52,622 bases of DNA from Chara braunii (taxonomy: Eukaryota; Streptophyta; Charophyceae; Charales; Characeae). The notes under the pieces are model-generated. The model made no database searches and was not told the origin of the DNA. It was given only the letters and a program-made list of their open reading frames with translations. The translations under genes and the position numbers were made by a program. Every line of letters starts with the position of its first letter. The stretch's first letter is position 1. Below are positions 21,682-30,989 of this stretch, piece after piece. The stretch spans positions 373,199 through 425,820 of the forward strand of contig BFEA01000393.1 in NCBI GenBank assembly GCA_003427395.1. The letters run 5' to 3'.

Positions 21682-21930
21682 AAGCCTTCGCACGTGGGCC
21701 GGTAGCTCAGCAGGGATACGCCTACCTGAGGGTGGTGACAGCCCCTCGGGTAGAGGTAAGTTGTACCTCGCGACGTCCCAACCTGTCATGTCGCAGGGCG
21801 TCGTGAGAGGTATAGCACGAGCGCACGGTTGGAGTGGTGACAAGTTGTAGCGCGAAAATAAATCCTGCATGACACGACCGTGAGGTTAAGCGCTCCCAAC
21901 GGGGTGCAGGACCGTCGCGCGCGACACCGC
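21682..21930 (+). repeat. Candidate tRNA-derived short interspersed repeat
   Basis: GGGCCGGTAGCTCAGCAGG near 21696 resembles a tRNA 5' end with an A box. Arms CCTACCTGAGG and CCTCGGGTAGAGG follow. No clear B box was found. It starts exactly at the right end of repeat copy B. Confidence 0.35.
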
Positions 21931-22034
21931 CATGTGGCGCTTCATTTTAGCTTTATTATTTTTTTTATTTTTTTTTGTTTTAATGTCGTTGGCCTATGCC
22001 AACGGTCACGTCGTGGATTCACCACGGCTGTTGA

Positions 22035-22065
22035 AATACCGGCCCAAGTTCGATCCTGACCGGGA
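22035..22065 (+). repeat. tRNA B-box-like sequence before an A-tract
   Basis: AAGTTCGATCCTGACC, followed by poly-A and (TA)n, looks like the end of a tRNA-derived repeat. Confidence 0.3.
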
Positions 22066-22108
22066 GCGGAAAAAAAAAAAATATATATATATATATACAT
22101 TATTTTTT

Positions 22109-22152
22109 CGATTTATGCATGTTATCCTTGCGCAAAGGCCATGCTAATCTCC
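22109..22152 (-). pseudogene. U6 snRNA-derived fragment
   Basis: Read on the minus strand, GATTAGCATGGCC then TTTGCGCAAGGAT matches the conserved central region of U6 snRNA (GATTAGCATGGCC then CCTGCGCAAGGAT in eukaryotic U6). The 5' stem-loop and the true 3' end are absent. It sits between an A/T-rich tail and the tRNA-like foldback at 22228. It is probably a retroposed or chimeric fragment and not a functional U6 gene. Confidence 0.7.
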
Positions 22153-22227
22153 GCGCAGCTGTTCTTAGCCGCGTGATCTCACGATCGCACAACCGAGATC
22201 GAGCGTGCCGAATTTTTTATGGGGGCC

Positions 22228-22374
22228 AGCTCCAAAAGGAGCTAGCCCAGTGGTACGGCAGTTGACTTGGAGATTCGATCCCAACATCCGTCGGGTAAGA
22301 GTCAAGTGTGGTAACCTACTGGGCTAGCTCCTATCACGAAAGTGATAGGAGCAGCTCTTCTGTATGAAGAGCTC
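22228..22374 (+). repeat. tRNA-like foldback element, copy 2
   Basis: The core 22238-22331 runs from GGAGCTAGCCCAGTGG to CCTACTGGGCTAGCTCC, a long terminal inverted repeat. It contains an A-box-like TAGCCCAGTGG and a B-box-like AGATTCGATCCC. Hairpins flank it on both sides: AGCTCC/GGAGCT (22228-22243), CTCCTATCAC/GTGATAGGAG (22328-22351) and AGCTCTTC/GAAGAGCT (22353-22373). It has the same architecture as 12016-12140 but a different loop sequence. Confidence 0.65.
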
Positions 22375-22807
22375 AGCCTTGTCTCTATTCCCCTTGTCGT
22401 GGCCTTGCAGACCCTGCCTGCCTGTGGCTCTGCACGCCTCGCCTGCTTTTAGGCCTAACAGACCTCACCTGCTTGCCCTAGCCCATCGGTCAGCCGAGTG
22501 ACCCCGACTTGATTGATCACCTAAACAGGTAGGCCTCGGTATCGACCTGTCGGCCCCCATGGCTTGTGCGACATTACTTTAAATAGGATAAGTCTAGCTT
22601 TACCATTTTCACGCGCGCACGTTTTTGAGGGCTCGACAAAAGCGAAACACTGCCAGCTACTGTTATTGCTTTCAGACGCCACAAGTGTCCGGACTAAAAC
22701 TCGAAAACTTTTAGTCTCTCAGTCATAGGTCAAGTCTTAATAAGCTTTCGGCAAGCGTCGGTCTCATAAAGTCCTTCAAAAAAATCAGACAGCGTCTGAC
22801 ATTCAAA

Positions 22808-22921
22808 ACCCCGACAAATTAATCTTGTCAGGGTATTTGCCCCGACAACGTTACACTTCGCAATCCGTGTTTTAACCAGTCCATAGCTTTACCAAGTGAG
22901 CTAAACCCGCCGGTTTCACTA
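22808..22921 (-). repeat. tRNA-derived repeat (SINE-like)
   Basis: On the minus strand it begins GGCGGGTTTAGCTCACTTGG, an A-box-like start, continues with GACTGGTTAAAACACGGATT, and ends in CAAATACCCTGACAAG followed by a short hairpin with TTGTCGGGG. The end resembles the palindromic CAAATAC-CTTGTAAG motif seen at 11203-11232 and at the hAT insertion site. Confidence 0.5.
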
Positions 22922-22929
22922 CGGGTCTC

Positions 22930-23803
22930 GAAACTGGTGTCGGGCAGCTGCGTACCAGCCGAGTACTTCCTTCTGCCCAACAAAAGAAAGCTTTTTGGTT
23001 TTTTTTTTTTTTTTTGGTATGTTTGGTGCATGAATGCGAATGGAGGCCCGTCCCAAAATCCATACTTAAAAAAAAATAAAAAATGATAGGGATCAAATAA
23101 GTGAGGGGGAGGGGGTGTGGCACCTCCTTGGTCCCACTGGTCGGATCCAGTGTTGGGGCCGACCGCAAAACCAAGGGGAATAGTCCCACATGACCGTCAA
23201 CCTTTCGACTTCTTCAATTCCACTCTGCAGCTCCATCGTCATCAACAACTGACCTCAATCCCCGAACCTCCATGATGAAAGTCCAACGATGTAACTAACA
23301 GTGATAGGCCCAAGGTTGAGATTAACACTTCACAACTTTAATATAAATGGTATTAGTGACTCGGTCGAGCTTGCAAACGCACCGAGGCCACACCTCGGCC
23401 TACCGATCGAACCCACGGTCGGTGAACTCCCATACTTTGTCAAGTAGGGGTCTCAGTCGTACTTGTCGCCGACATACCGCCCATCATGCCAGAGGTATGC
23501 CCGTCGTTGGTCTTTAATATCGCACACACCTAATCCCTTTGAGGGTTGAGCTCTGGGTGTTGGACATACCATGCACACAGCTCAGTAAACTCAAAAGTCA
23601 ACTTTTTCCCATACACACGCAGTCCACCGCCCGCATCCACGGCCAAGCACGGAAGCACTGGCATACCACTTATCCGGACATCGGCTCGCTTTGATTTTCG
23701 TGCTCGGCAACAGCGTCGGCGGCCACGCCTCGGATACGAAGGACGTCGTTAACTATGAATGACGCGGCTCTGGGTGTGACCTGCAAAAAATACACCAAAT
23801 ACT
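22930..23803. other. Unannotated region
   Basis: No gene recognised. GTGGGTTCGATCGGT with adjacent GAGGCC/GGCCTC arms is found on the minus strand near 23385-23425. Open frames are short and interrupted. Confidence 0.35.
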
Positions 23804-23811
23804 CTTGTAAG
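23804..23811. repeat. Left 8-bp target site duplication of hAT-like element
   Basis: CTTGTAAG occurs directly outside the left end AGGGTTGGCAGG and again at 25933-25940 directly outside the right end. Confidence 0.75.
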
Positions 23812-24352
23812 AGGGTTGGCAGGCCGAACGTACGGAGGCCCCTAAGCTGACCCCCGAACGTTCGGGCGTTCGGGTCCCCGTATGGGACCTAAACCTGAAG
23901 GGGTTTGGACCCCGCAAAAAAATATTTTAACACCTAAATATAATTATGTTTTTCTAAAATTTGTTTCGTTCATTCTTTGTGATGTAAGGTATGTCCCTCT
24001 TAATTTTGAAACTATTCTGTTCAGCCAAAAAAAAAAAAACAATCTGCAAAGATGGTGGTGTCAAAACTTGCTTGCCAACTCACTAATTTGTTTTTTTTCT
24101 CTTTTCACTTTTTGTTTTTTTCTTTATTTCGGGGAATGCAAAAAAAAAAAATTATTTTCAAATGTGGATTCTCTATTACGTTAGATACACATACATAAAT
24201 TTTCATGGCAATACATAAATTTTCATGGCATTTGTCATAGCCAAAACAAAATGAAAAATCGCCAAAGATGGCGATGTCAAAAACGTGCTCGCCCACTCAA
24301 TAATTTCATTATCGTTTTATTTTTTTTAATTTTTATTATTATTATTTATTTT

Positions 24353-24718
24353 TAGACAAGGCCGGTGAATTTTCACAAAAATTACAAGCGATTAAAAAAT
24401 TATCTATTTTTTATGGTAATCTTCCGTTTCAAAAAGTAGCAAAAAAAACGTATACTTATTTAGACAAACAAAAGAGTTTGTTATTATTAATCAGGAAAAC
24501 ATTTGACATTCTTCTTGTATATATGAATTTTTGCTCTACTATTTTTACAGCAAGACAACTTATAAGTCATAAAAATATTTGTGTTAGTAATCAAATTATC
24601 CTTCGGCCTAGCTTTCAAGTTTTCAGTGGTGATCTTACTCCTATTCAACAAAATTTCAAGTCAGCCATCAAACAAAATATAAGATATAACCGAATTTTAA
24701 AAAACAAACCATCTCATG
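24353..24718 (+). pseudogene. rps4: Mitochondrial rps4 fragment (NUMT)
   Basis: The frame from 24355 reads through an S4-type RNA-binding stretch, including FCSTIFTARQLISHKNICV, and ends near KNKPSH. This matches the C-terminal half of plant mitochondrial ribosomal protein S4. The N-terminal half is absent upstream, where hAT-type A/T-rich DNA begins. The segment is uninterrupted but truncated at both ends, and joins directly to atp1 DNA on the opposite strand. It cannot encode a working ribosomal protein. Confidence 0.85.
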
Positions 24719-24719
24719 G

Positions 24720-25076
24720 TTTATCTGTCCGTAATGGAGATTACATTGGTAGGAATATATGCAGATACATCTTCAGCTTGTGTTTCGATAACAGGTAAAG
24801 CAGTCAGACTGCCTGCACCAGCTTGGTCTGACATTTTGGCAGCTCTTTCTAATAAACGAGAATGTAGATAAAACAAATCTCCTCGGAAAGCTTCTCGAAC
24901 TGGTGGTCGGCGTAACAATAATGACATTTGTCGATATATCACTGATTGTTACTTAGATCATCATAGATAATTAGAGCGTGCATTGCATTGTTTCGGAAAA
25001 ATTATCCCATAGCACAACCTGCAAAAGGAGCAAAAAATTGAAGAGGAGCAAGATTTGATGCAGTGGCTGTTATTCT
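24720..25076 (-). pseudogene. atp1: Mitochondrial atp1 fragment (NUMT)
   Basis: On the minus strand the translation contains ATASNLAPLQFFAPFAGCAM, then MHALIIYDDLS, then [16 protein letters not shown] and [20 protein letters not shown]. This is the central part of the mitochondrial ATP synthase F1 alpha subunit around the conserved ALIIYDDLSKQ and RPPGREAFPGD motifs. It is broken: a stop follows CAMG, a frame change occurs after YDDLS, and the glycine and proline of GREAFPGD are replaced. It ends where ITDGQ should continue. It is non-functional. Confidence 0.92.
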
Positions 25077-25079
25077 GTG

Positions 25080-25247
25080 CGTGTCGAAACCACTCATTCA
25101 ATCCTCTTAGAATAACATTAATCCTAAAGTTAGTTTCACTTTCAGGAAAGTGCATATATCCAAAGCATGGTTGTGGTTCATTCCCTTTAAGAAAACATTG
25201 GGTTTTGAGTCTTTTGATGAATTTAGCAGTATCTGCAAAGATAGTCA
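25080..25247 (-). pseudogene. Possible group II intron maturase (domain X-like) fragment
   Basis: The minus-strand peptide FIKRLKTQCFLKGNEPQPC followed by INVILRGLNEWFRHAQN resembles the start of the maturase X domain of group II intron proteins (an IIRGWANYY-like motif). It lies between nad1 and atp1 pieces and joins the atp1 reading frame with no spacer. Similarity is judged by eye and is weak. Confidence 0.4.
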
Positions 25248-25254
25248 AATTCTT

Positions 25255-25460
25255 AAATGAGCAGCAGATCGTAGTGTTCCTAGAAAAGCATATTTGAAAT
25301 TACTAGACCAACCTGCTGTTATAATACCATAGACACTTAAAGACGAAATAGCAAATATGTAAAGTATACCTACATTTAAATCTAACAGTACCATACCATA
25401 ATCAAAAGGTATTACTTCCCAAGCAACTAAACTTAACATAAATGTAATGACTGAAGTCAT
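25255..25460 (-). pseudogene. nad1: Mitochondrial nad1 fragment (NUMT)
   Basis: The minus-strand frame contains [19 protein letters not shown] and [19 protein letters not shown] then TLRSAA, the conserved core of respiratory complex I subunit 1. About 67 codons are open. The fragment lacks the rest of the gene on both sides and adjoins maturase-like and nad2 pieces. Confidence 0.92.
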
Positions 25461-25481
25461 TATAAAGATAAATAAGTTAGA

Positions 25482-25650
25482 TGGCTAGATACATGGCAAT
25501 CAAATCATAAGATGAGATCATGAAAAACATACTACAAGTAGAGAGTATAATTAACATCATAGATTCAAAAGCATTCAAAGTTTCTTGTTTGAAATAATCG
25601 AAACACATCAAAATGGTGCGTGCAGTACCAAACAATAGAAAAATTTTACA
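25482..25650 (-). pseudogene. nad2: Mitochondrial nad2 fragment (NUMT)
   Basis: The minus-strand frame reads LLFGTARTILMCFDYFKQET, then LNAFESMMLIILSTCSMFF and [12 protein letters not shown], matching complex I subunit 2. About 55 codons are kept, including LFGT-RTILMCFDYFKQETLN. It is truncated on both sides. Upstream of it hAT-type A/T-rich DNA with an ACCAAATTTG/CAAATTTGGT hairpin resumes at about 25690. Confidence 0.88.
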
Positions 25651-25801
25651 AAAATAGATAAAATTATCTATGATTATTATAAAATAGATTACCAAATTTG
25701 ATTTTTATTTCAAATTTGGTAAAGAATTTGGATATAATATTGAGCCAAATATTGTTTAGTTTATTCTTATTCATAACATATGTTGTTTTCATTTTTTTTT
25801 G

Positions 25802-25833
<32 letters not shown>

Positions 25834-25932
25834 CCACGTTCGGCTGAACGACCGAATGCGTCGAGAGAAGGTGCCGAACGTTCGGGCGTTCGGGTTTGGG
25901 CGTTCGGCCCATCCCGAACGCTGGCAACCCTG

Positions 25933-25940
25933 CTTGTAAG
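25933..25940. repeat. Right 8-bp target site duplication of hAT-like element
   Basis: CTTGTAAG directly follows the right terminal TGGCAACCCTG. Together with the left copy it rebuilds a palindromic target. Confidence 0.75.
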
Positions 25941-25999
25941 GGTATTTGGTATGACACAAGCTGGGCAGGTGGTCCCAAATTACTCTGTTAGCCTAGGTT

Positions 26000-26720
26000 A
26001 GCATATTTATTTTTGGGTAAATCAAGCTATAAAGAAACAACAAAAAAATTACTAAAGATCGCAGTATCAAGAAAAAAAAACAAAATTAGTGAGAGGGAAA
26101 ACGTGTTTTGACACCACTACCTTTTCCCATTTTTTATCTTTTTTGTTACCACTGAAAGGACTAGAAAATTTAACCACGTGTTTCTCGTGTCATAAAAAAC
26201 CTAAAAAAAAGGTGAAAAAAATAAATAAAATCAGTTATGTGTATTAAAGTATTTTTGACCAATTTATTCTTAATTAATTAATTAATTGATTTGCATCCGA
26301 CCAAACCCGAATGTGTGTCTAGGAGGGCTGAACATTCATCCATTTGGACCATCTCGTTCATGTAAGGTTTAATGTCAATAACCATGCTACAAGTTATGTT
26401 TTGATTCTATCTTCCTCCTATACACAACGCAAAAGTCGAAATATGTAAAGGATAGTCTCAACAATATTCATTTTTCGTTGGTCTCTTATGTTGTGCGTCT
26501 ATTGTAGGACAACAACCGATTTTATAAATTGTTTGTAGCTAACAGTTGTTAGTATAATTAAAAAAATATATTGTTTTTTCATTTTTTTAGCATGGGTGAT
26601 GATAAAGCTCAACCTCGAACCTGAATCTTTTTGGACAGTTGGCAAAAGAGTAATAACTCCTTGGTGAAAAAAATAGATAAAAAAAAAAAAAAAAAAAAAA
26701 ACAACGTGAAAATAACAAGG
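26000..26720. other. A/T-rich region without gene
   Basis: No gene recognised. GTGAGAGGGAAAACGTG then TTTTGACACCACTACC near 26088-26130 matches the internal units of the hAT-like family on the minus strand. An (TTAA)n run lies near 26270. Confidence 0.5.
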
Positions 26721-26724
26721 CTAC

Positions 26725-26910
26725 CAGCCGGGGCACCCGGCCCACCCTATTTTTTTGGCGGCTCGACCATGCAAGTCCAGGAAAGGTCTTAAAAAAAATA
26801 AAAAATCAACAAAATCCAAAAAAAAATTATGTTATCCAAAAAAATTAACTAAACAACGTTTAACTCAGGGTCACATCAAAATTCTTTACCAAATGTAAAA
26901 TACAAATATA
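26725..26910. mobile_element. Partial hAT-like relative
   Basis: The stretch ACCAGCCGGGGCACCCGGCC, then ATTATGTTAT and AACTAAACAACG, then TTTACCAAATG matches in order the end-proximal segments of 27116-27330 and the right end of 23812-25932. Confidence 0.5.
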
Positions 26911-27115
26911 AATTAAAATTAAAAAATAATATTTTTTTTTTTTTTTTTTTTTTTNTCTCGTTTTTGGCCCAATCATATTTTAAAACGAAATAATTTATAT
27001 ACGTAGAAGAAATAAAAAATTCATAAAAGAGTCATAGACAATAAAAATAAAAAAACCATATATAATACAAATAATATATATATAATAATAACAATATATA
27101 TTATATTAATCATAT

Positions 27116-27815
27116 CACGGTTGCCGGCATTCGGGACGGGCCGAACGCCCGAACCCGAACGTACGGCACCCCTTCGGAAGGCGTTCGGCGGTTCGGGCCG
27201 AACGCGGACCCAAAAAAAAAAAAAAAAAAAAAAACATTATTTCAAAAAATTTCGAAAAACAATTATGTTATGGAGCAAAACAAACTAAACAACATTTTTC
27301 TGGGCACTGCATCCAAATTCATTACCAAATTTGAATTAAAAATCAAATATAGAAAATAAACACTATGATAAAAATAAGAAAAAATAAAAAGAGAATGAAA
27401 ATGAGTGAGTGTGGGAGCACCTTTTCGACATCGCCATCTTTGCCAATTTCTAATTATTTTTTGGCATTTACAAATGCCCTGAAAATTTACAGATATGTAG
27501 TTTACATAATCAATAACTTATTAAAAATGTTTCAAAAAATAATAATTTTTTTTAGGCCCTGAAATAAAGTGAAAACAAAAAGTTAAAAGTTAAAAAGAAT
27601 AAAATAGTGAGTGGGCGAGCACATTTTGACAACCCCATCTTTAACGATTTTTAATTTGTTTTTGGATTAGCAGAATGGCTTCAAAATTTATAGGCGCGTA
27701 GGTTACATCATAGAGAACTCACAAAAACAAATTTAAAAACAAATCTTGTGTTTAAGCCCCGAAACATTTTTTGGCGGGGGACGAACCTGGAGGTGTTCGG
27801 CCCCCCATACCGATT
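27116..27815. mobile_element. Related hAT-like element without mitochondrial cargo
   Basis: Begins CACGGTTGCCGGCATTCGGG, like the inverted right end of 23812-25932 (CAGGGTTGCCAGCGTTCGGG), followed by the same CCGAACG-rich segment. Internal units GTGGGAGCAC...GACATCGCCATCTTTG (27407-27442) and GTGGGCGAGCAC...CCCATCTTT (27611-27643) match those of the larger element in reverse. The far end has CGGGGGACGAACCTGGAGG and CCCCCCATACCG, matching the other end at 23875-23920, but the terminal TIR there is missing. No transposase is present. Confidence 0.6.
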
Positions 27816-28361
27816 ATTAGTCTAACTCAGTCCATCATCTTGCTTTTTCTTGTAAGTTTCTCGGGTATATTCGAGGATTTAGACTCGTATGTAATACATT
27901 TGTCACCCCACTTCACAACTATTATCACATTAAGATTTTTCAAACATCACTATTCGTGTTCTTTATTTTTCAAACTACATTGTTTTGGATGCACAAACTT
28001 AAAGGAGGAGATAATAAGATGGTTGCTTGAGATTTATGGCATGCCTCAACACAAGTAAGTCAACGTTTAGCTAGGCATGAGGGAAAAAAAATAAAAAAGA
28101 TAGAATAAGAGGAGAGATGGTGGAGGAAAGTCATGAGGGAAAAACACTTTCCCAAATCAAAATACGCGGCCTAATTTCTTACACCATATACCATTGTGAC
28201 ATTCATCCTTCCCATCCAATCAGAGATGGAGTGACACAAAAGAGCAAGGAAAGGAAAATTATGACAAAATGAAGTAAAAAATATTGCCAAAAAAAAACTC
28301 ACAACTAGCAGATCTACAACATTTTTTGTCTACTATGTTGTTAAAAAGTGTTGATAACTCA

Positions 28362-28368
<7 letters not shown>

Positions 28369-28410
<42 letters not shown>

Positions 28411-28510
28411 CGCAGTTTGAACGTTAGAAATCAGAAGATTAGTTCTCATTTATCACATTCGAATCGCCGGGGGGGGGGGGGGGGGGGGAGAGAGAGAGAG
28501 AGAGAGAGTC
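28369..28510. repeat. (CT)n, poly-G and (AG)n cluster
   Basis: (CT)n at about 28369-28407, a run of about 20 G near 28469-28488 and (AG)n to 28508, followed by C-runs at 28553-28574. The opposite-sense CT and AG tracts could pair as a large foldback. Confidence 0.85.
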
Positions 28511-28734
28511 GTCGAGTTTGATGTGGCTTTCAACACTGTTCGTCGGGACTCTTCCCCCCCCCCCTCCCCCCCCCTCACGCGAAGTTCAAATATGAGAAAT
28601 GGAAATGAATCTTCCCACGTTCGCCAGATGATTCATTCCCATTTATGTGTGTGTGTGAGAGAAAGAGTCCCTCGCAGCTCGTCGGGACTCGCTCTCCCTC
28701 TCTCTTCCTGCGCAAATAAAAAATATGCATAGTA

Positions 28735-29190
28735 CTCTTTTGGCCCCACCTTAACCTTCAATTCTCCCTCCTGAATAAGCCAGTCTGTGATTTCTTTTGC
28801 TTTTGCCACATAGAAAGCAACATTAGGACCTTCGAATTTCACTCTACCTCTTCTGGTATCTGGGTGGAAGAGGCGCTTGGCTGTCCATCCGTCCTCGAAT
28901 GCGTGAATTAAATTCTCCTTCACTGATCTGGATAGACTGCGAGCCTCCCCTTGAAACAACACTATGACGGATCTCTCTTTCAACCACTCATCCTTCACCT
29001 CCTTTACCAATTCGTTCACGACGAAGCGTTTCCCTTCTTCGTCTTACACGACTTCTCCTAAGTGGATATCGTCTGGGCACAGTCCCTCGTCATAGCACCG
29101 GTTGACATACTCCGTTATCTTTTCTCAATTTTCTTCTATCCCACGAAGATTTGAAATTGAAGCTCTCACTCTCCCCAGAGTACCTGCCAT
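28735..29190 (-). pseudogene. LINE ORF1 fragment, minus strand
   Basis: The minus-strand translation includes RCYDEGLCPDDIHLGEVV, a stop, then DEEGKRFVVNELV, KDEWLKERSVIVLFQGEARS, RSVKENLIHAFEDGW and GRVKFEGPNVAFYVAKAKE. It is collinear with ORF1 of the plus-strand LINE (31089-31440: RCYDEGICPDDLDLGEVVE and following). An in-frame stop and the loss of homology after EGELKVKVGPK show it is a dead 5' fragment. It is head to head with the LINE at 30840-37925. Confidence 0.85.
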
Positions 29191-30578
29191 TCTTCTCATC
29201 GGGATCTACATGAGTGTTGACTGGGAACCGGGTTCCTATGCCGTGTAGTGAGGGAGGGCATGCGGCCCCACTACTGTGGCCGTCCGGGCCACACCACCAA
29301 ATTGATCTGCCAACTGTACCTCTCCACTCGTGCGTTAATAGATCTGATCTCAATTGCATTCCCCAATACCTTCATAAGTACATTTCTCGGAGACTAATCG
29401 GCACTGATGAAGAAGAAGTGATGTCCTTGGTGACCAAGCTCCCGAAGGGAATAATGTTCCCTCGGGGTATGTCCGTTCCTAATGCACGTATCACCTGCAC
29501 TTTCGGAGGTGCATAGCGGCCTGCTCGCCGTAGTGTCTGTGTCCGACACCTGTGAGCGAAATTGTAGAGGTATACACTCCGAACACGGGCGACACTGTCC
29601 TGTATCCTTCTAAAACTCTTTGAGATAACAATTTCAGGCCTGGGCGGGAATTCCCCGAATGCCCCTGCTTGCTGACACTAATGCGCTAAAACCATCATGG
29701 GTGATTATGAATTTCTTAGTTCGCTCAACGCTCAAATGTGCCTGTACTTTTCGGATTCCTTCCCCAAGTATTTCACCGCTACCTACCACGGATTCCGGTG
29801 ATCCTCAACACCTAAATTGGATATGAATTTACTCTGATCGGTGTGATCTCCATTACTTTTATTAACTGGGCCATGCAAAACCTCTATAATTCGTCCGGAA
29901 GCTCGAACCAATCTCTGGCACAGAATACCCTGAATGCCTGCTTGAAATCACTATTACTCCGACTTCGCCCTGGATAAGTACAAGTTACTCCTTCACTATA
30001 ATCTCAGCCTTCCCTGTGCTTTGGGACTCTTTTCACGAGTACTCCTGCGCTTTTTCCATAATTCGTGGATTTCCGCCATCTTAATGCCTAAATAGCAAGG
30101 AGGCTACTCTGCCCGATGATATCTCCCCCTACTCCTTGACTGAGTGGTGAAACTGACGGAATCCGGGTGAGTACAAGCCCTGCCACTTGAACACCAGTCC
30201 CTTACTCAGGCCGGGACGTGAAAGCCTGTGGTGAACGGCTTGAAAAACGAGCAGTGAAGATGCCGCGGCCACGTTGGAAAGGATTCTACTTTCACCATAG
30301 TCGTGAAGAACAACCTAAGTTTTACCCTTTTACCTCCGGCATCAACGTTGTTTCCTCTCGACAGAGGGGGGGTCGCCACTTACTTCGAAGTTAGCAGTAT
30401 GCATTTCCACTTTGACTAAGACCTACCCTGGCTATGGACTACCTAGACGACGCAAGTGCAAATTGGGCAAGCCCCACCGGCGATGCGACGGTGTGCACGC
30501 GTCTGCCGATCTCCGTCGTGACGGCGGAGGTGTCGGCCAGGTAGCACCACTTGCGCTAACCGCCCGCGGAGACGGAAT
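29191..30578. other. Spacer between two head-to-head LINE copies
   Basis: No gene recognised. Minus-strand frames near 29090-29520 (for example VQVIRALGTDIPRGNIIPFG) may be further upstream LINE or other retroelement sequence, but I cannot assign them. Confidence 0.4.
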
Positions 30579-30580
30579 TC

Positions 30581-30738
30581 CCGGAGCGCTGCGCTACGCC
30601 ACCCGGTAACGCCGCTCCCCTACCGTCATTTTGTTTTCTAAAAAAAAGAAAAAAGATTTTTTTTTTGATGAGTGGAGCAAACTTGGTGGGTGTGTAAGAG
30701 TGGAGCGACGTTACTGGGCGGTCAGCGTAGCGCTCCGG
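30581..30738. repeat. Foldback element with 40-bp inverted arms
   Basis: The left arm 30581-30621 (CCGGAGCGCTGCGCTACG, CCACCCGGTAACGCCGCTCC) is complementary, with small gaps, to the right arm 30699-30738 (AGTGGAGCGACGTTACTGGG, CGGTCAGCGTAGCGCTCCGG). The loop contains A-rich and T-rich runs. It might be a MITE or a hairpin-loaded part of the LINE 5' region. Confidence 0.65.
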
Positions 30739-30989
30739 TAACGCGCGTCGCCGCAATTTCACGCGGCGCTGCTGGTCCGTCACCCCCGCCAACATGACGG
30801 GGAACGGGAAGGGTTACAACACTCTCCATGACGGAGTGGACGATTTTCCTCATAGCTGGTCACTCACTAAGCAGCCCAGAGAGATAGGGTAGGGTAGGTA
30901 ATGAGGTGACGAAGCCAACAAACGGGAGGACAACAACACGTGAACCAGGAGTCAACGGAAGGTTTGCCCTCAAACCCAACGCGAGCGAG

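Larger units (their letters stand above)
23812..25932. mobile_element. Non-autonomous hAT-like DNA transposon carrying mitochondrial DNA
   Basis: The left end AGGGTTGGCAGGCCGAACG and the inverted right end CAGGGTTGCCAGCGTTCGG form imperfect terminal inverted repeats of the CAGGGTTG type known from hAT elements. An 8-bp direct duplication, CTTGTAAG, flanks it; 8 bp is the hAT standard. Both ends are rich in CCGAACG/CGTTCGG motifs (23833-23885, 25843-25920). Internal units resembling AAAGATGGYGATGTCAAAA occur near 24048 and 24261. There is no transposase. Related shorter sequences at 26725-26910 and 27116-27815 share the ends and internal segments but lack the mitochondrial insert at 24353-25650. 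Confidence 0.7.
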
